Shown here piece after piece: positions 1-8,010 of a stretch of 32,321 nt of DNA. The position numbers and the translations under genes are program-made. The stretch spans positions 1-32,321 of the forward strand of contig DASQNO010000100.1 in assembly GCA_035644935.1 (NCBI GenBank), in the 5' to 3' direction. The stretch is from CADCVW01 sp035644935. GTDB taxonomy: Bacteria > Pseudomonadota > Alphaproteobacteria > Sphingomonadales > Sphingomonadaceae. Positions within the stretch are counted from its first letter, which is position 1. Every line of letters starts with the position of its first letter. The notes beneath the pieces are model-generated. The model ran no database searches. It was not told where the DNA came from and worked only from the letters and a program-made list of their open reading frames with translations.

Positions 1-714
1 GTTCTGCGGCCAGGCCGCGTATTGGCGGATGAGCGCGTCTTTACCCGCGACCCGCTTGGGGAAACCCTCCGGCGCATACGGCATCTCCTGAACCGCGTCG
101 TCCGCCCAGACGCCGTTCACGCGCGCCATGTCCTTGTCCTCGAGGCCTGTCAGAAAATCCATCACTACTTGTCGCGCCTGCGCGCGGACAAGATAGGCGC
201 TCGGGCGTGCCTCGGCCGCTTCGGTCGCCGGGCCGAACACGTTACGGCTGCCGGTCTCGCCGGTAACGGTGAAGCGGTGCGCGGTGATCCGCCAGTCGCG
301 CCCGTCGCGCGCCAGCGCGTAATCGTAGCGGCCCGAAACCTGCCAATGGCCAGCGCCGATCCAGTGGTCGGCGACCACGTTCGCCGTCGCGGTCGCCGTG
401 GAGCCGCTCAGCTTCACCTTGACGTTCGAGATCGCGTGGCGCGTGCGGTCGAAGCCTGGCAGCACGTTGGCCCATTGCGTCATCAGCGCCGAGGCGCTTT
501 TCACCTCGGGCTCGCCGCCGGCAAGGCTGGTGTAGTCGACGCGCACCTCAGGGGCGTAGAGCCGCTCGAGCGCGTCGAACTCGCCGCGGTCCGCGAGCGT
601 CCCGACGCTCTCGACGACGGTCGTCACGGCGGCTTCGTCGGCGGGGGTGGCCTCCGCTGGCGCCGAGCCGGCCATCAGAGCGGAAACAAGCAGGGCCGCA
701 GTCTGGTTGGTCAT
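1..714 (-). CDS. Two-domain SnoaL-like (NTF2 fold) protein, 3' end outside window
   Basis: The reading frame starts at the ATG at 714, 8 bases after AAGGAG, and stays open to the window edge (238 residues seen, no stop). Residues 1-22 look like a signal peptide ending ...APAEA, so the product is probably exported. Residues about 25-150 form one SnoaL-like domain (FDALERLYAPEVRVDY near its start, WRITAHRFTV at its end). A second SnoaL-like domain begins near 185 (VMDFLTGLEDKDMARV). Such domains serve as small-molecule binding or isomerase/hydratase folds; no substrate can be named. It shares a 38-bp upstream element with the neighbouring hydrolase gene, so both are probably controlled by the AraC regulator at 1960-2835. 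The fold call is fairly sure, the function unknown. Confidence 0.8.
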   Translation of the reverse strand, partial: MTNQTAALLVSALMAGSAPAEATPADEAAVTTVVESVGTLADRGEFDALERLYAPEVRVDYTSLAGGEPEVKSASALMTQWANVLPGFDRTRHAISNVKVKLSGSTATATANVVADHWIGAGHWQVSGRYDYALARDGRDWRITAHRFTVTGETGSRNVFGPATEAAEARPSAYLVRAQARQVVMDFLTGLEDKDMARVNGVWADDAVQEMPYAPEGFPKRVAGKDALIRQYAAWPQN

Positions 715-771
715 GTGAGGTCTCCTTCGTTCGGGTTGACGAAGACCTTGTCGCTGATCCCGGCGTTCGAG

Positions 772-809
772 GATTGAAGTGGACTGCGCGAGTTTTGAAC
801 ATTCCTGCT
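772..809 (-). promoter_or_regulatory. 38-bp AraC-type operator/promoter element, copy 1
   Basis: This 38-bp stretch matches 1924-1961 at 32 of 38 positions. On the minus strand the conserved core reads AGCAGGA, then GTTCAAAACTC, then CGCA and CTTCAATC. It ends 58 bases before the SnoaL start; the other copy ends 61 bases before the hydrolase start. Conserved sequence at a conserved distance indicates a shared activator site, most simply for the adjacent AraC regulator. Confidence 0.65.
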
Positions 810-844
810 CCGGCCGTACGCGTGGCCGTAGCCGGACACGGAAA

Positions 845-872
845 CGGCCCCACTCCGGGTGGAGCGGGGCCG
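845..872 (-). terminator. Rho-independent-like terminator after the hydrolase gene
   Basis: CGGCCCC pairs with GGGGCCG, and inside it CTCC pairs with GGAG around a GGGT loop, with one A-C mismatch between the two helices. On the minus strand the hairpin follows the hydrolase stop codon by about 30 bases and is followed by TTTCC, a weak T run. It separates the hydrolase transcript from the SnoaL promoter element. Confidence 0.55.
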
Positions 873-903
873 TCGCGGCTCGTAGCGCCGGCGGTGCGGC
901 GGA

Positions 904-1863
904 CTAACTGAGCGTCGCGGCAAAATGCGCGGCGACGAAGTCAGCTGAGAGCGCCACGGGCTTTCTGCGGTCGTAGAAGTCGAACTGGCTGACGCCATCG
1001 AGCCATAGCTCCCGCTTCGGACCCGAGAGCCTGGCGAAGAAGCTCCGCGCGCCCTGCGGGATCGCTGCGGCCTCCGAATGGACCATCGCAACCGGCTTCT
1101 CGCCGAGGCGCGGCGCGATCGACAGCGCGTCAAACGTCAGCCAGCCTTCCCAGGAGGCGAGATCGAACGCGTTGCGCCACTCGGGGATCAGGCCGCGGTC
1201 TGCCTGGGTATAGTAGGGCGCCTGGAACATCACGGCGCGGCTTTCCGTGGCGCTCGCTGCGGGGACGAGCGTCGGCGTGCCGGTCCGGGTGAACTCGTCG
1301 GCCGCCCGGCGGCCCGTCGTGACGAGCTTCGCGACGCCCTCACGGCCACCATAGACCTGATCGACGATCACGGCATCGTGCAGCCAGGGGGCGACGAGCG
1401 CCATCGACTTCAGGTGCGGGGAGGCGGCTACCGCGCCCGCCATGTAGCCGGCGCTGGCGCAGATGCCGAGCCCGCCGATGCGGTGCGCGTCGACCTCGGG
1501 CCGCGTCCCGAGAAATGCCGCCGCGGCAGTGATGTCTTCGGTCTTCATCGCCGGGCTCTCGAACTGGCGCTGCTCGCCCTCCGATTGGCCCCAGCCGCGG
1601 AAGTCGAAGGCGAGCGCTGCATAGCCGCGGTCGGCGAGCTCGGCGGCGTAGCGGGCGGGCATCTGCTCCTTCACCGTCATCCAGGCGCCGGTGACGACGA
1701 CTGCGGCCAGTTTCTCGCCAGCCTTGTACCCGTCGGGCAAATAGAGATCGCCGACGAGGCGCTTGCCCGCGCTCTCGAACATGATGCGCTTCGAGGTGGC
1801 GGCCTCTGCGGGGACAGCGAGCGTCGCGGCGAGGACGGCGGCGGTGGCGAGCAGGGTCTTCAT
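904..1863 (-). CDS. Exported alpha/beta hydrolase (YcjY / S15-like)
   Basis: 319 residues; ATG at 1863 preceded by GGAGACC. Residues 1-21 form a signal peptide (MKTLLATAAV...AEA), so the enzyme probably acts in the periplasm. The fold is an alpha/beta hydrolase: FDFRGWGQSEG near residue 90 is the oxyanion/strand-4 region, and the nucleophile elbow is LGICASAGY near 152, with Ser in the Cxsxg setting typical of YcjY-like hydrolases rather than the plain GxSxG. VDAHRIGGLG precedes it as in peptidase S15/dienelactone-hydrolase relatives. The C-terminal His is not certain. The substrate is unknown. It has its own 38-bp upstream element and lies next to the AraC regulator, which suggests induction by the hydrolase's substrate or a related compound (inference). 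Confidence 0.85.
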   Translation of the reverse strand: MKTLLATAAVLAATLAVPAEAATSKRIMFESAGKRLVGDLYLPDGYKAGEKLAAVVVTGAWMTVKEQMPARYAAELADRGYAALAFDFRGWGQSEGEQRQFESPAMKTEDITAAAAFLGTRPEVDAHRIGGLGICASAGYMAGAVAASPHLKSMALVAPWLHDAVIVDQVYGGREGVAKLVTTGRRAADEFTRTGTPTLVPAASATESRAVMFQAPYYTQADRGLIPEWRNAFDLASWEGWLTFDALSIAPRLGEKPVAMVHSEAAAIPQGARSFFARLSGPKRELWLDGVSQFDFYDRRKPVALSADFVAAHFAATLS

Positions 1864-1923
1864 GACGGGTCTCCTTGGTCAGCGTGTTGGTGAGGAGCCT
1901 TGTCGCCGAACACGACCGCGCTT

Positions 1924-1961
1924 GATTGAAGGGGCGTGCGGGAGTTTTGAACGATCCTGCT
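1924..1961 (-). promoter_or_regulatory. 38-bp AraC-type operator/promoter element, copy 2
   Basis: Second copy of the element at 772-809 (six mismatches). It occupies the gap between the AraC gene and the hydrolase gene and touches the AraC stop codon. Downstream of both copies a CGACAAGG stretch is also conserved, probably part of the core promoter or the transcription start region. Confidence 0.65.
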
Positions 1962-2835
1962 ATAGGCTTGCGCGGTACTCCTTCGGCGTGGCCCCGGTCA
2001 GCCGCTTGAAGATGCGCCCGAGATGGGGCTGGTCGGAGAAGCCGCAGGACAGCGCCACGTCGATGAGCGATTGCTCCCGGTCGGCGAGCATCTTCTTCGC
2101 CTGCTCGACACGGTATTCCATGACGAACTGGTAGGGACTGTCGCCGAGCACCTCCTTGAACAGTCGCGAAAAATGCGCCGGGCTGATGCCGGCGACACCC
2201 GCCAGATCCTCGATCGTGATCGGTTGGCCGAAGTTGGCCTCCACATGGTCGAGCACGCGCTTGTAGTGACGGGCGGTGAAGCCGCGGCTGAACTCGAGCG
2301 CCTCGTGCCGCTCCTCGCCGTAGCGCTGGAGAAGCTTGACGAGGAACACCCGGGCCAGGCTCTCGTACATCACTTCCGAGCCCGTGATCCGGGTGCGCAG
2401 CGCGTCGAGCAGCATCGTGCCAGCATGGCAGAGATCCGTATCCTCCGCCTGCGGCACGTCCCGCACCTGGCGCTCGGTCAGGATGAGGCCGAGCTCGGAG
2501 CGTGCGAATCGCTCGAGCCGCTTGGGGTCGATGGTGATGACGATCACCTTCGAGCGCGCATGCCAGTACCAGCCCGAGCTGATGCCCGCCGGCGTCAGCA
2601 CGATCTCGTGCAGTCTATACGTGAAGTCGCGGTGGACGCCGTCGCGCCAGTTCTCAACACGGTGCGGCTCAGCGCGCAAATTGAGGAGAAGATGGTGCTG
2701 GTCGAAGACTGCTGTAGGCATCCCAGCGGGTTCGGCTTCAAAGAACTCGAGGTTCAGCAGCTCGGCTGCGCGCGGACGCACGACGTCGAAGCTGCGAAGA
2801 AGCGCCTCAGATGGGTAGACATCCTGGTAACGCAC
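1960..2835 (-). CDS. AraC-family transcriptional regulator
   Basis: 291 residues. The start is GTG at 2835; a TAG four codons upstream in the same frame excludes a longer protein. Residues about 1-180 form the effector or dimerisation domain and resemble no cupin I can name with certainty. Residues about 190-291 carry the two helix-turn-helix motifs of AraC/XylS proteins: ITIEDLAGVAGISPAHFSRL and SLIDVALSCGFSDQPHLGRI, followed by the family signature FKRLTGATPKEYR. It is a DNA-binding activator acting in the cytoplasm. The two 38-bp elements upstream of its two downstream neighbours are the obvious targets. The inducer cannot be read from sequence. Confidence 0.93.
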   Translation of the reverse strand: MRYQDVYPSEALLRSFDVVRPRAAELLNLEFFEAEPAGMPTAVFDQHHLLLNLRAEPHRVENWRDGVHRDFTYRLHEIVLTPAGISSGWYWHARSKVIVITIDPKRLERFARSELGLILTERQVRDVPQAEDTDLCHAGTMLLDALRTRITGSEVMYESLARVFLVKLLQRYGEERHEALEFSRGFTARHYKRVLDHVEANFGQPITIEDLAGVAGISPAHFSRLFKEVLGDSPYQFVMEYRVEQAKKMLADREQSLIDVALSCGFSDQPHLGRIFKRLTGATPKEYRASL

Positions 2836-3017
2836 GAAGCGATGCTAGCGCAGATTGGAACTAGCGTCAGCCGCCCTTCTACGTGAGGAGGCTGGCCTGG
2901 AGTGCGACCCTGGAGAAGAGCGAAGCCGACGTCTGCTTCTCGGTCGCGGGTTAAGCAGTCGATTGGCTCGAAGTATGACCAGTATGCAAGATCAATCCCG
3001 GCTGTTTACGGACCCAT
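2836..3017. other. 182-bp gap at the left edge of the transfer module
   Basis: No convincing gene, tRNA or terminator is visible. A short direct repeat CTAGCG lies just upstream of the AraC start (about 2854 and 2870) and may belong to its promoter. The stretch is notable because conserved element gene order stops here: the trb mating-channel genes expected after the CopG-like gene are absent. It may be a deletion or insertion scar. Confidence 0.4.
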
Positions 3018-3437
3018 TCAATCGCGGTCGCCAGGGACGTCGAGCGCGATCTCCTTCAGCAGTCCCGGCCCGTTCGCGAGCCGGCACCCGAGTGCCTCAA
3101 CAAACCGTTCGTAGCGTTCGGCCCCTTTCGCCCGTGCTGCCGCGGTGGTCTGTTCGGGCAGGCTAGGCGTCGCTGTCAGCCAGAACCGCACGAACAGGGC
3201 TACCGTTTCGAGCGTCACGCCCTGGTTCCGCTCCATGCGTTCCAGCACGCGCACAATCCGGTCGAGGCGCTTGGCCATGGCCGCTTCCCGGCGGTCGCTG
3301 TCGTCCGGTGTCAGGAACGGGGTGATGGCCGCTTCGGCTACGAGCGACTTCGGCTTGCGCCGCTGGGCAGCATAGGCGTCGAGCGCGCGCATGGTCGCTG
3401 GGTCGAGGTACACGGTGAATTGCCCTTTGCGGGCCAT
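3018..3437 (-). CDS. CopG-like ribbon-helix-helix protein next to traG
   Basis: 139 residues from the ATG at 3437, one base after the traG stop codon (TGA, 3441-3439), so translation is probably coupled. The N-terminus FTVYLDPATMRALDAYAAQR with KSLVAEAAI is a ribbon-helix-helix DNA-binding fold. Residues 55-90 form an amphipathic helix (DRIVRVLERMERNQ) and the rest is unassigned. Proteins of this kind and size sit between traG and trbB in alpha- and betaproteobacterial conjugative elements and are thought to regulate or assist transfer. Here trbB and the genes beyond it are absent. I started at MARKGQ because the longer frame upstream overlaps traG and lacks any ribosome-binding site. Confidence 0.8.
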   Translation of the reverse strand: MARKGQFTVYLDPATMRALDAYAAQRRKPKSLVAEAAITPFLTPDDSDRREAAMAKRLDRIVRVLERMERNQGVTLETVALFVRFWLTATPSLPEQTTAAARAKGAERYERFVEALGCRLANGPGLLKEIALDVPGDRD

Positions 3438-3438
3438 G

Positions 3439-5442
3439 TCAGAGCTCGATGCCGTCACCGGGATCGAGCGCCGCCTGACGGGCGGCGCCGCGCATCCGGC
3501 TGGCCAGCAACCGCTGGCGCAGCGCATCGTCTTCCGGCTCCTCCGCTTCCAGGTCGAACTCGTTCGCAGGTGCCGGCGCGGGCTCGCGCACGACCTCCTC
3601 ATGGTCGGGCAGTTCAGGCTCACGGCGCAGCCCGGCGTTGGCGTCATCAGCTTCGCTTTCCGGCGCACTCTGCACGACGCGATCCGTCCAGTCGTCCGGC
3701 TTCGGCGGGGCACTACGCAAGCCCGGGCTTGTGGGCGTGGGCTCTGGAGGGGCCAGGATGCGGCGCTTGAGCTGCGGGTCTTCGTAGTAGCGCGCCTTCT
3801 TGGCCCGAACCGGCGGCGACCCGGAGACCAGCACGATCTCGTCGCTGGGCGGAAGCTGCATGATCTCGCCCGGGGTGAGCAGCGGCCGCGCCGTTTCCTG
3901 CCGGCTGACCATCAGGTGCCCAAGCCAGGGCGAGAGCCGGTGACCCGCGTAGTTCTTAGCGTCGCGGATCTCGGTCGCCGTGCCGAGGCTGTCGCTCACC
4001 CGCTTGGCGGTGCGTTCGTCATTGGTCGCGAAGGCCACGCGAACATGGCAGTTGTCGAGAATCGCGTTGTTCGGCCCGTAGGCCTTCTCGATCTGGTTGA
4101 GGCTCTGCGCGATCAGGAACGAGCGGATGCCGTATCCCGCCATGAAGGCGAGCGCGGACTCGAAGAAGTCGAGGCGACCGAGCGCGGGAAACTCATCCAG
4201 CATGAGCAAGAGGCGGTGCCGGCGGGATCGCGACTGGAGCTCCTCGGTCAGGCGCCGCCCGATCTGATTGAGGAGCAGCCGCACGAGCGGCTTGGTCCGG
4301 GAGATGTCTGAGGGCGACACGACTAGGTAGAGCGTCATCGGGCGAGCACCTTCGACGAGGTCCGCGATGCGCCAGTCGCAGCGGCGCGTCACCTCGGCCA
4401 CCACCGGGTCACGATAGAGCCCCAGGAAGGACATGGCGGTTGAGAGTACGCCGGACCGCTCGTTGTCTGACTTGTTCAAGAGTTCGCGGGCGGCGCTCGC
4501 CACGACGGGATGAACGCCTGCCTCGCCGAGATGAGGCGTGGTCATCATCGCACGAAGGGTGGTCTCGATCGGACGCTTGGGATCAGACAGAAAGGCGGCG
4601 ACGCCAGCCAGCGTCTTGTCGGGCTCGGCGTAGAGGACGTGAAGGATCGCGCCGACGAGCAGCGCGTGGCTGGTCTTCTCCCAGTGGTTCCGCTTCTCCA
4701 GCGCACCTTCGGGATCGACCAGGATGTCCGCAATGTTCTGGACGTCGCGGACTTCGGAGGGGCCACGCCGCACCTCCAGTAGCGGGTTATAGGCTGAGCT
4801 CGCCGCGTTGGTCGGATCAAAGAGCACTACGCGCCCGAACCGCGCGCGCCATCCGGCGGTCAGCGTCCAGTTCTCGCCCTTGATGTCATGGACGACGCAG
4901 CTGCCGGGCCAGGTGAGCAGCGTGGGCACGACCAGTCCTACGCCCTTGCCCGAGCGCGTGGGCGCGTAGCAGAGCACATGCTCCGGTCCGTCATGGCGAA
5001 GATAGGCGTTGAGGTGCTTCCCTAGCACGACGCCATCGGAGCCGAGCAGACCCGCGGCGGCCAAGTCGTCGCGCGTCGCCCAGCGGGCCGAGCCGTAAGT
5101 GGACACGTCCTTGGCCTCGCGAGCCCGCCAGACCGACATGGCCATTGCGACGGCGATGGAGACGAAGCCGCCGGCTGACGCGATGTACGCGCCCTCCATG
5201 AACACCTGCGGCGCGTACGCGTCGTACCAGTACCACCAGATGAAAAAGGCGGGCGGCGGGTAAACGGGCCAGCCGAACACCTCGCCCATTGGCGGGCCGA
5301 GCTGAGCCTGGAAGCCGAGCCGCCAGGCGGCCCACTGGGTGGCGGCCCAGACGAACAGCAGCGCGATTATGCCGACGAGAAGCACTTGGCCCCAAAGAAT
5401 GCGTGTTCCAGACATAACCACGACGCCAACGCTTGCTGGCAC
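3439..5442 (-). CDS. traG: VirD4/TraG type IV coupling protein
   Basis: 667 residues; GTG start at 5442, with an in-frame ATG at 5415 as an equally possible start (neither has a strong ribosome-binding site). It is the hexameric inner-membrane ATPase that brings the relaxase-DNA complex to the mating channel. Two membrane segments lie near residues 18-36 and 86-104. The Walker A motif APTRSGKGVG is at 160-169, Walker B LLLMLDEF at 411-418, and the TraG/VirD4 segment AQSLNQIEKAYG follows. The last 100 residues are rich in Pro, Glu and Asp and look disordered, as in other TraG tails. The length is normal and the gene looks intact, although its usual downstream trb partners are missing from the window. 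Confidence 0.95.
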   Translation of the reverse strand: MPASVGVVVMSGTRILWGQVLLVGIIALLFVWAATQWAAWRLGFQAQLGPPMGEVFGWPVYPPPAFFIWWYWYDAYAPQVFMEGAYIASAGGFVSIAVAMAMSVWRAREAKDVSTYGSARWATRDDLAAAGLLGSDGVVLGKHLNAYLRHDGPEHVLCYAPTRSGKGVGLVVPTLLTWPGSCVVHDIKGENWTLTAGWRARFGRVVLFDPTNAASSAYNPLLEVRRGPSEVRDVQNIADILVDPEGALEKRNHWEKTSHALLVGAILHVLYAEPDKTLAGVAAFLSDPKRPIETTLRAMMTTPHLGEAGVHPVVASAARELLNKSDNERSGVLSTAMSFLGLYRDPVVAEVTRRCDWRIADLVEGARPMTLYLVVSPSDISRTKPLVRLLLNQIGRRLTEELQSRSRRHRLLLMLDEFPALGRLDFFESALAFMAGYGIRSFLIAQSLNQIEKAYGPNNAILDNCHVRVAFATNDERTAKRVSDSLGTATEIRDAKNYAGHRLSPWLGHLMVSRQETARPLLTPGEIMQLPPSDEIVLVSGSPPVRAKKARYYEDPQLKRRILAPPEPTPTSPGLRSAPPKPDDWTDRVVQSAPESEADDANAGLRREPELPDHEEVVREPAPAPANEFDLEAEEPEDDALRQRLLASRMRGAARQAALDPGDGIEL

Positions 5443-5458
5443 TCTGGTTCAAGGCTTC

Positions 5459-5743
5459 TCATCCCGGCGTCGCGCTACGGCGGGTCTCCGCGTGCACAAA
5501 GGCGAAAGCCGACCGCTTTTTGCTTCGTTCGATCTTCTCGACGTTCCGCGAGAACGCAACGATCATCGCGGCCATCCTGCGGACTAACTTCCGCTCCGTG
5601 ACGCCAAGGCGAACCGCCATCTCCTGATAAGTAAGGCCATCTACGCGATGCCAAAGTAGCAGTTGCTGTTGGCGAGCCGGAAGCCACTGGAAAGCTTCCA
5701 TCACAACATCGTGCGCGACTATCGCTTGTTTGACTTCTGCCAT
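5459..5743 (-). CDS. Sigma-70 region 4-like helix-turn-helix protein
   Basis: 94 residues from ATG at 5743. FQWLPARQQQLLLWHRVDGLTYQEMAVRLGVTERKLVRRM is the pattern of sigma-factor region 4: a helix ending in a LPxRQQ turn, then an HTH with GLTYQEMAxRLGVT. No region 2 is present, so it is not a full sigma factor. Short proteins like this recur between traG and the relaxase gene in sphingomonad elements and probably bind DNA as regulators; the target is unknown. It lies 16 bases upstream of the longest traG start and is probably co-transcribed with traG. Confidence 0.7.
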   Translation of the reverse strand: MAEVKQAIVAHDVVMEAFQWLPARQQQLLLWHRVDGLTYQEMAVRLGVTERKLVRRMAAMIVAFSRNVEKIERSKKRSAFAFVHAETRRSATPG

Positions 5744-6041
5744 CGATCGAGTCTGATGAGCTCGGTCGAAAGGCGCTATCCCCAGAAATGGGGAGGGTCA
5801 TCGGCCTGTTGGTCGTCTAGCATACTGCTCCAAGTGCGCTCGCTTGGAAGGCGGAGGGCGGCTGTCGGTGGGGGTGTGCTTTGAGAAGCTGCTTGGGTGC
5901 CGGAGGTGAGCACTCCCCGATCCCCGGACGACATTATCCCTCCGCCAACCGACGCACGACCAGCTTAGGCGAGCGTTTCGTTTCCGCGCCCATTCCGCAC
6001 TAGCTGCGTTGGAACCTGGGCGGTTGCGGGCGCTGGGCCGG
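5744..6041. other. 298-bp gap between sigma-like HTH and relaxase genes
   Basis: I see no gene of normal size. A small hairpin, CCCC-AGAAAT-GGGG (about 5779-5792), lies 35 bases upstream of the HTH start on the minus strand, and this stretch must hold that gene's promoter. No inverted-repeat array or nick-site motif like the one at 7776-7925 is present, so I do not place oriT here. Confidence 0.35.
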
Positions 6042-7769
6042 TTACAACCCGATCCCGCGTTTGCGACCGAAGCTCCACTCTACGCCGCCGCCGGGTAAGC
6101 CGACTCCGCTGATTTGCTGGCCGAGTCGCTTCTCCAGCGACGGCGACCAGGGCACTAGGCTGAACCCGAGCCCATCGTTGATCATGGCGAACCGCCGTGA
6201 AGCCAGCTGCAGGCGCTGGCGATAGACGCCGCCCACGTGCTCGCCGTCAGCAGCCGGCTTGTAGGGCAGCGCGTTCCCCGTCGAGAGCTTCGCGGCGACT
6301 GCATCGAGCTCCTGCCGCCGTAGCGTGTCGAGGAGGTCGCGCGCGAACAGGACGCGCTGCCCTTGCCGCCACGCCAGGCCTCCGCCGACCAGATGGTCGG
6401 TTCGGCGTTCGAGCGCATCGCGCACCTCCGCCCCGAACCCGCCAGAGCCGAGCACAACCGGCTCGCGCGCGACGAGCTGGCGATCGATCCACGTCGCCCC
6501 GTGCGCGGTGATCTGGGCCTCGATGCCGAGGTCCGACCGCACGGCGAGCGCCACCCGTTGCCGCCCGCCTGCGTCCTCGAACCGTCGCAGCTCGACAACC
6601 GAGCCGATCGGCCCGTCACCGGCCGCGTCGAGGTCCGGCAACTTAATGTGGTGCGCCCGCCCGTCGACACCCTCGACGACGGCGTAGGCTGAACCTTCAA
6701 GCTCATCGTCGAGACCGCGCGCGGCGAGCCGACCGAGCATCGGCCCCACGTTTTCTCCTTCCAGCACGAACCCCGACACATCGACCTCGCGCCCGCCGCG
6801 GCCCATGGAGCGATGCAGGCGCTTGATGATGTCCTCACGCTCGCCGAGCGCGCGTAGTCGCGGCTCGGCGTCGACGGCGAGCAAGAACCGGCCTGTGCCA
6901 TCGCCCTCCGCCAAGCCCAGCCGCTCCAGCTTGCGCAACCGCCCGAGCTTTTCCTCCCGAAGCGGATCGGGCTCGGCGAGAACCGGCCGACGCACATCCA
7001 CCACTCCTTCCCGGCCAGCGGCCTCGCGCGCGAGCGCGCGATCGAGCTTGGTCCAGCGTTCGGCCTCGACCTGGGTCTGAAGATCGCGTCGGACTTCGAG
7101 ATCGGTTCGCGGGCCGAGCTCCTGTGTGACCAGCGCGCCGGCGCGGTCGCGCATGCCGTGGCTAATATAGTCGCGGCTGATGACGAGGTCCTCGCCGGTG
7201 TCGGTTTTGCCGCGGACGAGGACATGGATGTGTGGGTGTTCAGTGTTCCAGTGGTCGACCGCTACCCAATCGAGTTTGGTGCCGAGATCCCGGGCGGCCT
7301 GATCCATTAGGTCACGCGTGAACTGCCGCAGGTCGGCCAGCTCGCGCGCGTCGTCAGGCGAGACGATGAACCGGAAGTGGTGCCGGTCATCTTCGCAGCG
7401 CTCGGCGAAGCGCGCGGCGTCCACCCCGTCGCGCTCCGCATCGAACAACTGCCCGCGCTCGCCGTCCTGCGTCACGCCGTCCCGATGAAGGTAGGAGACG
7501 TGCGCCCGAAGCGCTCCGGGCGTCCGAGCCCGGCGAACGACACGCGCCTTGATGACCGCACCACGCGACCGGCTGAGCAGCGCGCGCGAAGCGCCGACGC
7601 TGCCGGAACGGCCTCGGCCCCAAGTCGCGCCCCGACCGCATCCAACCGGACGGGGACCGCCGGCCTTCTGGGCGGCCCGAAGCGCCTGCTGCAGGAATGA
7701 CTTGGCCTTGGGCTGCGGCGTCGAGCGGATGCGGCCCGGACGAATGCGGAAATCGTCCTCAGCGCTCAT
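6042..7769 (-). CDS. rlxS: VirD2-like relaxase (RlxS type, DUF3363 tail)
   Basis: 575 residues from ATG at 7769. It cuts one DNA strand at oriT and pilots it into the recipient. The N-terminal 75 residues are basic and low in complexity. The relaxase core follows: RAHVSYLHRDG (near 88-98) holds the likely nucleophile Tyr, DDRHHFRFIVSPDDA (about 126-140) is the family's second motif, and WNTEHPHIHVLVRG (about 173-186) is the metal-binding HxH motif. Residues about 240-575 match the DUF3363 tail typical of RlxS-type relaxases of rhizobial and sphingomonad elements. The gene looks intact. One repeat of the likely oriT overlaps its ribosome-binding region, so the relaxase may repress its own translation or transcription (inference). 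Confidence 0.9.
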   Translation of the reverse strand: MSAEDDFRIRPGRIRSTPQPKAKSFLQQALRAAQKAGGPRPVGCGRGATWGRGRSGSVGASRALLSRSRGAVIKARVVRRARTPGALRAHVSYLHRDGVTQDGERGQLFDAERDGVDAARFAERCEDDRHHFRFIVSPDDARELADLRQFTRDLMDQAARDLGTKLDWVAVDHWNTEHPHIHVLVRGKTDTGEDLVISRDYISHGMRDRAGALVTQELGPRTDLEVRRDLQTQVEAERWTKLDRALAREAAGREGVVDVRRPVLAEPDPLREEKLGRLRKLERLGLAEGDGTGRFLLAVDAEPRLRALGEREDIIKRLHRSMGRGGREVDVSGFVLEGENVGPMLGRLAARGLDDELEGSAYAVVEGVDGRAHHIKLPDLDAAGDGPIGSVVELRRFEDAGGRQRVALAVRSDLGIEAQITAHGATWIDRQLVAREPVVLGSGGFGAEVRDALERRTDHLVGGGLAWRQGQRVLFARDLLDTLRRQELDAVAAKLSTGNALPYKPAADGEHVGGVYRQRLQLASRRFAMINDGLGFSLVPWSPSLEKRLGQQISGVGLPGGGVEWSFGRKRGIGL

Positions 7770-7775
7770 GCCGAT

Positions 7776-7925
7776 CGCCGCAAGGTGTAAAAACCGAAGC
7801 GTTTCCGCCAGTTTCCTGGAACGGCCAGCTTATGCCCGTGCGCCGCAAGGTGCGCGCGGTGCTTGGTTTTGTTGGACTTTCTGCCCCGACCGACCGGCCG
7901 CACCTTGCGGCTTGTATCCTGCCCT
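7776..7925 (+). other. oriT: Candidate origin of transfer (oriT) with IncP-like nick site
   Basis: A 13-bp inverted repeat (arms 7842-7854 and 7899-7911, core CCGCAAGGTGCG) lies between the relaxase and transglycosylase genes. A third copy, CGCCGCAAGGTG, sits at 7776-7787 just before the relaxase start and matches 7841-7852 exactly. Three bases after the right arm comes TATCCTGCCC (7915-7924), the consensus core cut by IncP/RP4-type relaxases between G and C (7921/7922). Inverted repeat, short spacer and nick motif in that order is the known oriT layout. The nick itself is inferred. Confidence 0.72.
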
Positions 7926-8010
7926 CCCTGTTGCTTACGATCCAAGCACACCCGCACTCCGCCTAAACTTGCGACACAGCACGCCGAGGAACGACAGGGC
8001 GTCCGAGCCG

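Noticed and set aside
22..777. A 251-codon open frame on the plus strand
   Set aside because: Its complement encodes a clear SnoaL-like protein with signal peptide and ribosome-binding site; the plus-strand product is Arg/His-rich and matches nothing.
3391..4311. A 306-codon open frame on the plus strand
   Set aside because: It is antisense to the conserved traG coding sequence and lacks a ribosome-binding site.
5744..6041. oriT between traG and the relaxase gene
   Set aside because: No repeat array or nick-site motif is present here, while both are found at 7776-7925.
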